DNA from: Paenibacillus lupini
GTDB taxonomy: Bacteria > Bacillota > Bacilli > Paenibacillales > Paenibacillaceae
Assembly (NCBI RefSeq): GCF_011761355.1
Contig: NZ_JAASRW010000001.1
Coordinates: 1 to 64,000, forward strand
Reading direction: 5' to 3'
DNA: 64,000 nucleotides
This document shows positions 36,423-44,275 of this stretch, one piece after another. The first letter of the stretch is position 1. The number at the start of each line of letters is the position of its first letter. The position numbers and the translations under genes were made by a program. The notes beneath the pieces were generated by a model, which worked only from the letters and a program-made list of their open reading frames with translations, made no database searches and had not been told where the DNA came from.

Positions 36423-37178
36423 TTGGACAATCCTTTATATAGGAAGTTAGAGGAGCTGAGTTTAAACGCTTGGCCATCCCTTCAGACATCCGTCTATGAC
36501 GGCTGGCTGCTGCGGTATGCGAATGGTTATACGAAACGATCCAATTGCGTTATGCCGCTGTATGAAAGTCATGGCGATGCCGAGGGGAAAATCCGTTATT
36601 GCGAGCAGATTTATTCGGTACTTGGATTAGATTTTGTCTTCAAAATAACACCATTCGCAAGTCCTAGTCATCTAGATTCTTTATTAGAGGAACAGGGATA
36701 CCGGATTGTGGAGCCTGTGTATGTAAAGACGGCCTCCTTATTGGAGCTGCCTGTACCAGCAGGTGATCACTGTCAGATTGATGACCATATGAATGAGCGT
36801 TGGTTTGAAGAATTTACGCAAATGATGCCGCTCTCTGATGCGCATAGAGAAACAGCGGTGAAATTGCTCAATAGTATGCCGCCTATCAAATGTTTCGTTA
36901 CGGTATATTCGGAGGATGGTACTCCTGCTGCCTGCGGGATTGGCGTTGTTGAACAAGGGTATATTGGGCTGTACGATATTGTAACTTCACAGCAGTTCCG
37001 TAATCAGGGGTTTGGCTATCAGTTAGTGCTTCAGATCCTTCATTGGGGTAAGCAGAATGGGGCGACTGACGCTTATTTATTGGTTGTTCAGGAAAACAAG
37101 CCTGCGAATCGGTTGTATGACAAGTTTGGTTTTGAGACGCAATATGAGTATTGGTATCGGGTTAAATCTAAGAAGTAG
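36423..37178 (+). CDS. GNAT family N-acetyltransferase
   Basis: 252 residues. The C-terminal half contains the acetyl-CoA site pattern IVTSQQFRNQGFGYQLVLQIL (R/Q-x-x-G-x-G/A), then ENKPANRLYDKFGFETQYEYWYR. The N-terminal half is a degenerate GNAT-like domain (YDGWLLRYANGYTKRSNCV), an arrangement common in Bacillota. Substrate unknown. I prefer the TTG at 36423 after GGGGGAGGAG; the TTG at 36399 lies upstream of that site. Confidence 0.82.
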   Translation: MDNPLYRKLEELSLNAWPSLQTSVYDGWLLRYANGYTKRSNCVMPLYESHGDAEGKIRYCEQIYSVLGLDFVFKITPFASPSHLDSLLEEQGYRIVEPVYVKTASLLELPVPAGDHCQIDDHMNERWFEEFTQMMPLSDAHRETAVKLLNSMPPIKCFVTVYSEDGTPAACGIGVVEQGYIGLYDIVTSQQFRNQGFGYQLVLQILHWGKQNGATDAYLLVVQENKPANRLYDKFGFETQYEYWYRVKSKK

Positions 37179-37183
37179 GATGC

Positions 37184-37864
37184 GTGAACGGTAGTATGGC
37201 TTTATGGCTTTCTTTTGTACAAGGCTTTTTATTTTCTTTATCTTTATGCTTTGATCTGGGCATGGTGAATGTCGCCATTATTAAAACCGGTGTTGAACGC
37301 GGCTTTAAGCCGTCATTTATGATCGGTTTTGGTTCATGTTTTGGGGACTTAACGTATCTTGCACTTGCGCTTGTAGGCTTTAGTTTTGTTCTGGAAATTA
37401 CGGTTGTCCGTTGGGTTCTATGGATTGCGGGGACGGCGGTACTGCTTCTGCTAGCTTATAAAATGGCGAGAGAGTCTGTTCATCCAAAAATGATCGATTG
37501 GAATGTCAGAGAGGGCAGCGGGGAAACTGGGCATAAGCGAAGGAGATATCTGTCTGACTTCCTGTTTGGCTTAGGAACGGCTTTATCTTCGCCGACCATT
37601 ATGCTATGGTTCGTTGCCTCGGCGGGGCCGATTGTAGCAGAGATGCACGGAAGCAGCCGTTATGCAATTGCGGTATTTATAGCAGGCTTCTTCACGGCAG
37701 GCTTGTTATGGTCGCTTGGCATGGCCTTCATCAGCAGCAGGGCTGGCAAAGCACTTGGCGCCAAGTTCGTGAGAGTGATCTCTCTGCTCTCAGCGGTTCT
37801 GTTTGTTTATTTTGCAGTCCGGGTATTCTGGTCGGGACTGCAGGTTGTGCTGGGCAATGAGTAG
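37184..37864 (+). CDS. LysE family translocator
   Basis: 226 residues, six membrane segments. LCFDLGMVNVAIIKTGVERGFKPSFMIGFGSCFGDLTYLALAL is the LysE/RhtB N-terminal signature. The family exports amino acids or amino-acid-like compounds. GTG start 5 bases after the acetyltransferase stop. Last gene of the operon; followed by the hairpin repeats at 37955-38155. Confidence 0.85.
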   Translation: MNGSMALWLSFVQGFLFSLSLCFDLGMVNVAIIKTGVERGFKPSFMIGFGSCFGDLTYLALALVGFSFVLEITVVRWVLWIAGTAVLLLLAYKMARESVHPKMIDWNVREGSGETGHKRRRYLSDFLFGLGTALSSPTIMLWFVASAGPIVAEMHGSSRYAIAVFIAGFFTAGLLWSLGMAFISSRAGKALGAKFVRVISLLSAVLFVYFAVRVFWSGLQVVLGNE

Positions 37865-37954
37865 GTGGGGGCGAGGGGAACGGATAACGGAGTGGTGTGG
37901 CTGATACGTTGCGCCTTCTGCAGTATAGTACTCTGGTAAGACTAACTTAAGGTG

Positions 37955-38031
37955 CAATAAGACCCTGCGGGGGTCTTATTGGGTGAAAGTTAAGTGAGAT
38001 GAGTCATCATAAGACCCTGTGAGGGTCTTAT
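37955..38031. repeat. Hairpin repeat unit 1 (77 bases)
   Basis: Unit contains two stem-loops, AATAAGACCC-loop-GGGTCTTATT (37956-37980) and ATAAGACCCT-loop-AGGGTCTTAT (about 38010-38031), joined by a 30-base linker ending GTCATC. The same 77-base unit occurs again 124 bases downstream. Confidence 0.85.
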
Positions 38032-38078
38032 TTTCTTAATATGGAAGAAATAAGGCTGCTTTTGAGCACTCGGAGCTC

Positions 38079-38155
38079 CAATAAGACCCTGTGGGGGCCT
38101 TATTGGGTGAGCGTTAAATGAAATTAGTCATCATAAGACCCTGGCAGGGGCTTAT
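38079..38155. repeat. Hairpin repeat unit 2 (77 bases)
   Basis: Second copy of the unit at 37955 with about a dozen base differences, some of which reduce pairing. Identical length and order of the two stem-loops. Neither unit is coding. No target-site signature of a transposon is visible. Confidence 0.85.
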
Positions 38156-38180
38156 CGTTGCATCTCAACGTACTAAATGA

Positions 38181-38210
38181 AAAAGAGGGGCTATGGGACA
38201 GCCCCTCTTC
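38181..38210 (-). terminator. Terminator of lplJ
   Basis: GAGGGGCT-ATGGGAC-AGCCCCTC; on the minus strand it is followed by five T residues, 16 bases after the lplJ stop. Confidence 0.85.
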
Positions 38211-38226
38211 GTATTTATTAACATTT

Positions 38227-39216
38227 CTACAACATCAATGACAACAGCTGTTCCTTCGTTACTGGACCAAAGTAGAAATTCACATCGATCTCATCCAGCA
38301 GCTTGCCAAGCGACTGCGCATCATAACGTGTGCCAATCAGCTTTTCAGTTACCTCGCTAGTCTCGCCTCTGCCGAAGAAATCTCCGAAGACGGCTGCATC
38401 CACGATTTTACCTTCTTCCACTTGAAGACGGACGTCGTATGTGCCTGCGCCTTCAATACGTTTCGTCTGACGCACATTAAAGGCCGGAGAACGGCCATAA
38501 TTCCATTCCCAGCTGCGGTAGCGCTCGTCGGCAAGCTTCCGGACATTATCCCAGTCCTGCTCGGTCAGCTTGTAAACCGGGATCTCCGATTCTCCTTCGA
38601 AGATGGAGGCGAGCAAATATTGCCGCAGCTCCTGGATTGTCATCGGTTCATTCAGAAACTCCGTAATATTCGCTACGCGGCTGCGGATCGATTTGGTTGC
38701 TTTGGAGACGTATTTCTCCGCATTGACCTTCAGTGCGGAGACGACATTCTCAATCTCCGAATCGAATAGGAGAGTTCCGTGGCTGAACATTTTACCTTTG
38801 GTAGCAAACTGGGCATTACCGGATATTTTTCGCTCACCGACCTGAAGGTCATTGCGTCCTGACAGCTCAGCGTCAACACCAAGGCTTCGTAATGCCCGCA
38901 CAACAGGCTCGGTGAACTTCTTGAAGTTATGGAATGACTTGCCGTCATCTTTCATAATGAAGCTGAAGCTTAGGTTGCCAAGGTCATGATAGACCGCACC
39001 ACCGCCAGACAGCCTCCTTACGATATGGATGCCATTCTCCTTCACATAGTCCGCGTTAATTTCTTCTACAGTATTCTGATTCTTGCCTATAATAATGGAC
39101 GGCTCATTAATATAGAAGAGCAAATACTCATCGCCCGGAAGTGACCGCAAAATATATTCCTCAAGCGCCAAATTAATCGCTGGATCAGTAATGTTGTTAT
39201 TATCAATAAACTGCAT
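38227..39216 (-). CDS. lplJ: Lipoate-protein ligase A type
   Basis: 329 residues. The biotin/lipoyl ligase fold is marked by NEPSIIIGKNQNTVEEIN, VRRLSGGGAVYHDLGNLSFSF and the lysine-containing KISGNAQF. The C-terminal accessory domain (about 250-329) is present, as in LplJ. It activates free lipoate with ATP and attaches it to E2 and GcvH proteins. GAGGAGAG precedes the ATG at 39216. Confidence 0.92.
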   Translation of the reverse strand: MQFIDNNNITDPAINLALEEYILRSLPGDEYLLFYINEPSIIIGKNQNTVEEINADYVKENGIHIVRRLSGGGAVYHDLGNLSFSFIMKDDGKSFHNFKKFTEPVVRALRSLGVDAELSGRNDLQVGERKISGNAQFATKGKMFSHGTLLFDSEIENVVSALKVNAEKYVSKATKSIRSRVANITEFLNEPMTIQELRQYLLASIFEGESEIPVYKLTEQDWDNVRKLADERYRSWEWNYGRSPAFNVRQTKRIEGAGTYDVRLQVEEGKIVDAAVFGDFFGRGETSEVTEKLIGTRYDAQSLGKLLDEIDVNFYFGPVTKEQLLSLML

Positions 39217-39306
39217 GTGATGCAACTCTCCTCTGCAATAATTCATTCATCTTCGTATTATAACCTTGATGAATAGATTTTTCATCGAAGAGGAGTGACA
39301 TTATCG

Positions 39307-40521
39307 TTACATGCTTCGTGCTTTGCCGCCGTCCCCGATCCATGTCTTCTTCCAATCAAGCTGTGCAATAGCTAACATGACAACGCTCAAGATAGCTATG
39401 CCGCATAAGATTAGGAAGCCTGGCGTGTAGGAGCCGGTTGATTGATACAGATTGCCTAAAATCAGCGGAAGTGCATATCCGCCAATACCGCCTGCCGCAC
39501 CAACGATACCGGTTACGAGGCCGATATCATCGCCAAACCGCTGAGGTACAAGCTGGAATACGGAACCGTTACCCGCGCCAAGGCACATCATGCCGATAAA
39601 TAACATGCCGATCACGAGGTACAGCGGCGGCATGCTTGAAATGGAGGCAAGCATGACGGCAGCTCCGGTATACAAGATCATAAGTACCTTAATACCGCCA
39701 ATTTTATCGGATAAATAGCCGCCTATCGGGCGGAAGAAGCTGCCTGCAATAACGCAGAGAGTAGTGAAATCGGCAGCTTTGACAGCTGACAATCCGTATT
39801 GGGTGTTGAAGAAAATCGTCAAATAGTTAGAAAGACCAACAAAGCCGCCAAAGGTCACGCTATACATAATGCAGAACAACCAAGTATCCCGCTGCTTCAA
39901 CACTTTTGCGTAATGGGACAGCTTTTTCGGAGCAGGTTGATTAGGGCTGTCTTTGGCAAAGATGGTGAAGACGATAAAGGCAATAGCGATCGGGATAAGC
40001 GCAAGACCAAAGACCACTTCCCAGCTGCCATAATGCTGAGCAATACGATTGGCGAACAATGTAGAGAAGACCGTTCCGCTGTTGCCCGCTCCGGCAATAC
40101 CCATTGCAAGACCTTGATACTGCGGGGGATACCAGCGGCTTGCAAGCGGCAGTGCTGCTGCAAAGGATGCACCTGCAACGCCAAGCATAAGGGCAACGAT
40201 ATGAAGATCACCAAGGGAACTGACAAATTTCCAACCCCAGATGAGAGGGACCATGGTGAGGAGCATACCAAGCTGTCCCGTTCTCTTTGGTCCTATATAA
40301 TCAGTAAGGAAACCAAATACCAAACGTAGAATCGAGCCCCCGAGCACCGGCAGGGCGACGAGGTTCGCTTTTTGAACCGCCGTCATTTCGTAATCTCCCA
40401 TAATAACAACGCTAAGCGGACCGATAAGCACCCAAATCATAAAGCTGATATCGAAATACATAAATGCACTAAATAAAGAAGGCTTATGGCCGCTCTTCCA
40501 AAAAGACGTAGGGTTACTCAT
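39307..40521 (-). CDS. narK: Nitrate/nitrite transporter, NarK/NasA type (MFS)
   Basis: 404 residues, 12 membrane segments. MFS motif FGFLTDYIGPKR follows segment 2; the nitrate signatures are the Gly-rich segment MGIAGAGNSGTVFSTLFANR and its counterpart GIVGAAGGIGGYALPLILG. It imports nitrate (and may export nitrite). GGAGGGATTTGG precedes the ATG. It is divergent from the moeA-nas operon. Its 200-base leader contains two hexaloop hairpins and a terminator, and GlnR/TnrA boxes flank its promoter, so nitrogen limitation and possibly nitrate itself control it. Biochemical role from family knowledge, assimilatory role from context. Confidence 0.92.
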   Translation of the reverse strand: MSNPTSFWKSGHKPSLFSAFMYFDISFMIWVLIGPLSVVIMGDYEMTAVQKANLVALPVLGGSILRLVFGFLTDYIGPKRTGQLGMLLTMVPLIWGWKFVSSLGDLHIVALMLGVAGASFAAALPLASRWYPPQYQGLAMGIAGAGNSGTVFSTLFANRIAQHYGSWEVVFGLALIPIAIAFIVFTIFAKDSPNQPAPKKLSHYAKVLKQRDTWLFCIMYSVTFGGFVGLSNYLTIFFNTQYGLSAVKAADFTTLCVIAGSFFRPIGGYLSDKIGGIKVLMILYTGAAVMLASISSMPPLYLVIGMLFIGMMCLGAGNGSVFQLVPQRFGDDIGLVTGIVGAAGGIGGYALPLILGNLYQSTGSYTPGFLILCGIAILSVVMLAIAQLDWKKTWIGDGGKARSM

Positions 40522-40620
40522 ATCCAAATCCCTCCAACTATTTTTTTTTGGGTATGGCAGACACGCGTTCCGGGGCGAGGGTCTGCTTCCAACCATCTCT
40601 AACAATCACGAATTGAAATA

Positions 40621-40665
40621 AAAAGAGGCCGCAAGCTGCCCTTGTGGACAGTTAGCGGCCTCTTT
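40621..40665 (-). terminator. Leader terminator (attenuator) of narK
   Basis: On the minus strand AAAGAGGCCGC pairs perfectly with GCGGCCTCTTT and is followed by TTATTT. It lies in the untranslated leader, 100-145 bases before the narK start, so it ends transcription early unless prevented. Its 5' arm overlaps hairpin P2 at 40656-40669. Confidence 0.82.
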
Positions 40666-40690
40666 GCCGAAGGCGGTACAACATTGTACC
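40656..40690 (-). promoter_or_regulatory. ANTAR-type tandem hexaloop hairpins in the narK leader
   Basis: Read on the minus strand. P1 (40675-40690) is GGTAC-AATGTT-GTACC; P2 (40656-40669) is CGGC-AAAGAG-GCCG, 5 bases later. Both loops are six bases with A at position 1 and G at position 4, the recognition features of ANTAR antiterminator proteins such as NasR and EutV. P2 shares bases with the 5' arm of the terminator, so the two structures exclude each other. Confidence 0.68.
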
Positions 40691-40730
40691 CACCGGATCG
40701 TACGGTCACATCATTGTGAACCCAATTCGA

Positions 40731-40760
40731 ATTATAGGGGAATCTCCAAACTCATGTCAA
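40731..40760 (-). promoter_or_regulatory. Sigma-A promoter of narK
   Basis: On the minus strand TTGACA (40755-40760), spacer 18, TATAAT (40731-40736); start near 40724. The -35 box lies inside the GlnR/TnrA box at 40755-40771. Confidence 0.75.
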
Positions 40761-40771
40761 TAAACTTAACA
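40755..40771. promoter_or_regulatory. Perfect GlnR/TnrA box of the nitrate locus
   Basis: TGTCA-ATAAACT-TAACA fits TGTNA-N7-TNACA exactly. For narK it covers the -35 region; for moeA its centre is 90 bases before the -10 box (about -102), the same as the distal amtB box. Confidence 0.78.
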
Positions 40772-40818
40772 CCAAATTTCGTAACTTCTGAAAAAATGAT
40801 GGTTTTCCGACTATTTTA

Positions 40819-40835
40819 CGTCACTTATATTGACA
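40819..40835. promoter_or_regulatory. Near-perfect GlnR/TnrA box of the nitrate locus
   Basis: CGTCA-CTTATAT-TGACA, one mismatch to the consensus. For moeA it covers the -35 region; for narK it is the distal box (91 bases from the -10). It mirrors the other box. Confidence 0.68.
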
Positions 40836-40858
40836 TGTGAGCTGTCTTCCAGTATGCT
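40830..40858 (+). promoter_or_regulatory. Sigma-A promoter of the moeA-nas operon
   Basis: TTGACA at 40830-40835, 17-base spacer, TATGCT at 40853-40858; start near 40865. Confidence 0.75.
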
Positions 40859-40871
40859 CAAAACAAATGTG

Positions 40872-40913
40872 CAGCACAACGATGTGCTGTCAACCCGGCA
40901 AAGAAGCCCGCTT
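40872..40913 (+). promoter_or_regulatory. ANTAR-type tandem hexaloop hairpins in the moeA-nas leader
   Basis: P1 (40872-40889) is CAGCAC-AACGAT-GTGCTG, a 6-bp stem. P2 (about 40892-40913) centres on GGC-AAAGAA-GCC with imperfect outer pairing. Both hexaloops carry A1 and G4. P2 overlaps the 5' arm of the terminator that follows. The same design is found in the opposite narK leader, which makes chance unlikely. Confidence 0.68.
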
Positions 40914-40949
40914 CCCCATTTCGAATTTTCGATAGGGAACGGGCTTTTT
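40905..40949 (+). terminator. Leader terminator (attenuator) of the moeA-nas operon
   Basis: AGCCCG-C-TTCCC (40905-40916) pairs with GGGAACGGGCT (40935-40944 region) and is followed by five T residues. It lies about 37 bases before the moeA start codon, within the leader. Confidence 0.82.
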
Positions 40950-40985
40950 GTGTTCATTTTGAGCAGTGGAGAGGAAGTGCCAGTT

Positions 40986-42290
40986 ATGACTACCTTGCAG
41001 AAGCAGCAGCTTGTTGTATCTATAGAAGAAGCGATTGGTCATTTGTGTAAGGGAATGTCCCATGGTCGAACGGAAAAGCTGCCTTTGGAGGAATGTGTTG
41101 GCAGGGTGCTGGCAGAAAATTTCTTCACCCCCTTCCCAATGCCTCCATTCAGACGCGCGGCGATGGATGGATATGCGATCCGTTCGCACACAACTTTAGG
41201 TGCTGGTCCTGGCAGTGAAGTTATGCTTCGTGTCATTGCTGAAATCAAAGCCGGTGCATCCCGGAACTTTGTGGAGGAATGTACAGGCAGCAGATTAATA
41301 GATGATATTGATGCCGTTCGTATTTTTACTGGTGCGCCAGTGCCGCATCGCTACGATACCGTAGTTATGCAGGAGGTTGTTACACCAATTAAGGGTGAAG
41401 ATGGCAAGCCATTATGGATAGGGATAGACCGGCACCATCCAAGCGGCAGACATATCGCAGAAGCCGGAGAGGATCTCGCTCCAGGCAAGCAGATTCTCGT
41501 GAAGGGGACAACGATTGGTGCAAAAGAAATGGCGGTGCTTGCTTCCTACGGACAAGGTGAAGCCCTTGTTTTTGCTAAACCTCGGGTAGTCGTTCTGCCG
41601 GTAGGAGATGAATTGCAAGAACCGGGAACACCTCTGTCTCCAGATCACATCTATGACTCTAATGGCCTAGTTGTTTATGCCTTTCTGAAGCAGCTAGGCG
41701 TCGAAGTGACCCGCAGAAAGCCGGTTCCAGATCATCCAGCCATTCTTACGAGGGAAATTGAAAAGGCTGCTGAGCAGGCTGATCTTGTCATCACAACCGG
41801 CGGTATTTCGGTGGGGGATCATGATTATGTAGAGAGAGCAGCTGCACGCGCAGGCTATGAACCTCTATTTACGAAGGTGCTAATGAGACCAGGTACACCA
41901 ACTTCGGCCTTTAAAAAAGAAGGCAGCCTACTGTTTGGTCTGTCGGGGAATCCATCGGCTTGTTACTCCGCTCTGGAGCTATTGGTTAAGCCAACCATTC
42001 AATGGATAAAGGGGATGAAGAGTTACCGCAATCAATGGCAGAAAGGACGGCTCGAGGACTCGATCGGCAAGCCATGCCCTTATCCGCGATATATCCGTTC
42101 GATTGCTTCAATGGAGCTTGGCGTTTGGCGGCTTACTCCTCTGCCTAATGACAAATCAGGCAATATTGCAGCCTTTGCGGAGGCGAATGCAATCGCGGTT
42201 ATTCCGGCAGGCGGGAGAGGCGCGGCGAAGGGCGAGACGATCTCCTTTCTATTACTAACGCATATGGCAAACGGAGGATTGACGTTGTGA
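40986..42290 (+). CDS. moeA: Molybdopterin molybdotransferase MoeA
   Basis: 434 residues. PFRRAAMDGYAIRS, RIFTGAPVP, GRHIAEAGEDLAPG and VITTGGISVGDHDYV define MoeA; LFGLSGNPSACYSALELLVKP ends the catalytic domain and domain IV follows. It inserts molybdate into adenylylated molybdopterin. AGAGGAAG precedes the ATG at 40986, which lies beyond the attenuator; earlier in-frame starts would be inside it. First gene of moeA-nasB-nasC-mobA-mobB. Confidence 0.92.
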   Translation: MTTLQKQQLVVSIEEAIGHLCKGMSHGRTEKLPLEECVGRVLAENFFTPFPMPPFRRAAMDGYAIRSHTTLGAGPGSEVMLRVIAEIKAGASRNFVEECTGSRLIDDIDAVRIFTGAPVPHRYDTVVMQEVVTPIKGEDGKPLWIGIDRHHPSGRHIAEAGEDLAPGKQILVKGTTIGAKEMAVLASYGQGEALVFAKPRVVVLPVGDELQEPGTPLSPDHIYDSNGLVVYAFLKQLGVEVTRRKPVPDHPAILTREIEKAAEQADLVITTGGISVGDHDYVERAAARAGYEPLFTKVLMRPGTPTSAFKKEGSLLFGLSGNPSACYSALELLVKPTIQWIKGMKSYRNQWQKGRLEDSIGKPCPYPRYIRSIASMELGVWRLTPLPNDKSGNIAAFAEANAIAVIPAGGRGAAKGETISFLLLTHMANGGLTL

Positions 42291-44275
42291 TGAAGAGGAA
42301 ACTTGCGGTAATCGGCAATGGAATGGCTGGCGTGAGATGCGTAGAGGAGATTTACCGGTTATCGCCTGATGCTTTCGAAATAACAATCATTGGAGATGAG
42401 CCTCATCCGAACTACAATCGGATCATGTTGTCCAAAGTGCTTCAGGGAGACACCTCCATTACAGATATTACAATTAATGATTTCAGCTGGTACAAGGAAC
42501 GGGGAATTCGGCTGCTTCTGAGCGAGAAGGCTGTGCGAATTAATACCGGCAGCAAAAAGATTCATTTGGAATCGGGGAAAGAAGTTTCCTATGACGAACT
42601 TATTCTTGCAACTGGCTCATCGGCATTTATTCCTTCTATACCGGGTATTCAAAAATCGGGTGTAACGGCTTTCCGTAATATTAAAGATTGCGAGACGATG
42701 ATGGAGGCTTCGGAATCCTATCGCAGGGCAGCTGTTATCGGCGGGGGGCTCCTTGGTCTTGAGGCTGCGCGCGGACTGCTTAATTTGGGTATGGAAGTAC
42801 ATGTCGTCCATAATGCGTCCTACTTGATGAACAGGCAGCTGGACACCATGTCTGCGGATATGCTGAAGCGGGAACTTATGGGTCAGGGCATGCGCTTCTG
42901 GATGGAGAAACGGACGGAGAAAATTATCGGTCGGAAGCGGGCGGAAGGTCTGCAATTCAGCGACGGTACTAAGCTTATTGCGGATCTGATCGTCCTTGCA
43001 GTTGGTATCAGCCCTAATATAGCTGTTGCGGCAAATAGCGGAATTAAGACGAATCGTGCAGTTGTCGTTGATGATTATATGAGGACCAGTGTTCCTCATA
43101 TCTATGCGGTTGGGGAATGCGCAGAGCATGACGACACCGTGTATGGACTAGTCGCACCGCTCTATGAACAAGGCAAGGTGCTGGCGCGGACGCTTACAGG
43201 TGTAGATACGGCTCCCTACAAGGGTTCTATTCCTTATTCCATGTTGAAGGTATCCGGTGTAGATGTGTTCTCGGCTGGCGATATTCAAGGCAGTGAGGTC
43301 CAAGTAGCGCTCCAGCAATACAACGGTCTTCAAGGCACTTACAAGAAGGTTACTGTTAAGGAAGGTAAGATAGCGGGGGCTGTCTTGTATGGTGATAGTA
43401 CGGAAGGAATGAAGCTGCTTGATCTATTGAAAAAGAGAGCAGCTGCCGAAGTCCTTCTTGAGAAGGCTGAGAGCCCAGGTGCCGGCGGGATGGATGGCGC
43501 TGTAATGGCAATGGCGGATCATGAAACGATCTGCTCCTGTAACGGGGTGAGTAAGGGGGCCATCGTTCTGGCAATCGGAGAAGATAATCTGCAGACTGTT
43601 GAACAAATCAGGGATAAAACGAAGGCCTCAGGTTCATGTGGCGGTTGTAAACCGATGGTTGGAGCAGTGCTTAATTGTGTATTGTCTGGTGCAGGAGGAG
43701 TCAAGACCGTTATTCCGATCTGCAGCTGTACAACGCTTGGTCATGAGCAAGTAAAAGAAGCCATTATAGCTAATGCTTATATAAATGCGGCTCATGTCAG
43801 AGCAGATTTAGACTGGAATCGATCAGAAGGCTGCCAGGTATGCCGTGCAGCTATTCCTTATTACTTGGGATTAGTCAATGAGAGTGATCGGAATGCGGTT
43901 AGACTGCCTTATCCTGTACGTGTTGAAATCTCCTCTAATTATCTGGAGCCTTCCGATGTACTGGTTCGTGATTTCTCTCTTTCTGCTGTTCCTGCCGGCT
44001 GGGAAGTATACGTTGGAGGGCATGCGGAGCATCCGGTGAAGCAAGCGCAGCTGCTTGCGGTGGAAGCAGAGGAAACAAATGCTCGGCAATTGGCTGCTGC
44101 CTGTATGCAATGGTATCGGGAATCTGCTTATTATGGGGAACGTCCTTGGAAATGGCTTGATCGAATAGGCCTTCTGCCTCTTCGTGAAAAGCTGCTAGAT
44201 TTGGAAACGCAAGAAGAGCTGTCGGAACGCTGGCAGGAAGCAGAAAGGATGGAGATGGCATGGAGCGGCAAATAG
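42287..44275 (+). CDS. nasB: Assimilatory nitrate reductase electron-transfer subunit, NasB-like
   Basis: 662 residues. Two Rossmann parts bind FAD and NAD(P)H (LAVIGNGMAGVRC near 5-17; AVIGGGLLGLEAARGL near 147-162; the VGE-C-A segment). Two BFD-type [2Fe-2S] elements follow: CSCNGVSKGAI...CGGCKP and CSCTTLGHEQVKEAI...CQVC. The last about 100 residues (GWEVYVGGHAEHPV..., WYRESAYYGERPWKWLDRIGLLPLREKLLD) resemble the C-terminus of NirB nitrite reductase, yet the sirohaem/4Fe-4S cysteines are missing. It should pass electrons from NAD(P)H to NasC. GTG at 42287 overlaps the moeA stop; ATG at 42290 is the alternative. Confidence 0.85.
   Translation: MMKRKLAVIGNGMAGVRCVEEIYRLSPDAFEITIIGDEPHPNYNRIMLSKVLQGDTSITDITINDFSWYKERGIRLLLSEKAVRINTGSKKIHLESGKEVSYDELILATGSSAFIPSIPGIQKSGVTAFRNIKDCETMMEASESYRRAAVIGGGLLGLEAARGLLNLGMEVHVVHNASYLMNRQLDTMSADMLKRELMGQGMRFWMEKRTEKIIGRKRAEGLQFSDGTKLIADLIVLAVGISPNIAVAANSGIKTNRAVVVDDYMRTSVPHIYAVGECAEHDDTVYGLVAPLYEQGKVLARTLTGVDTAPYKGSIPYSMLKVSGVDVFSAGDIQGSEVQVALQQYNGLQGTYKKVTVKEGKIAGAVLYGDSTEGMKLLDLLKKRAAAEVLLEKAESPGAGGMDGAVMAMADHETICSCNGVSKGAIVLAIGEDNLQTVEQIRDKTKASGSCGGCKPMVGAVLNCVLSGAGGVKTVIPICSCTTLGHEQVKEAIIANAYINAAHVRADLDWNRSEGCQVCRAAIPYYLGLVNESDRNAVRLPYPVRVEISSNYLEPSDVLVRDFSLSAVPAGWEVYVGGHAEHPVKQAQLLAVEAEETNARQLAAACMQWYRESAYYGERPWKWLDRIGLLPLREKLLDLETQEELSERWQEAERMEMAWSGK

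Noticed and set aside
37955..38155. CRISPR array
   Set aside because: Only two long units, each with internal hairpins and unequal inner spacing; no repeat-spacer regularity and no cas genes.
40707..40720. Fnr box in the narK leader (TCACA...TGTGA)
   Set aside because: The half-sites are in the reverse order (TCACA-N4-TGTGA), so it is a small hairpin near the transcript start rather than an Fnr/CRP site.
40861..40985. Molybdenum-cofactor riboswitch upstream of moeA
   Set aside because: The leader is too short and consists of two small hexaloop hairpins plus a terminator; no large multi-stem aptamer is present. ANTAR-type control fits better.
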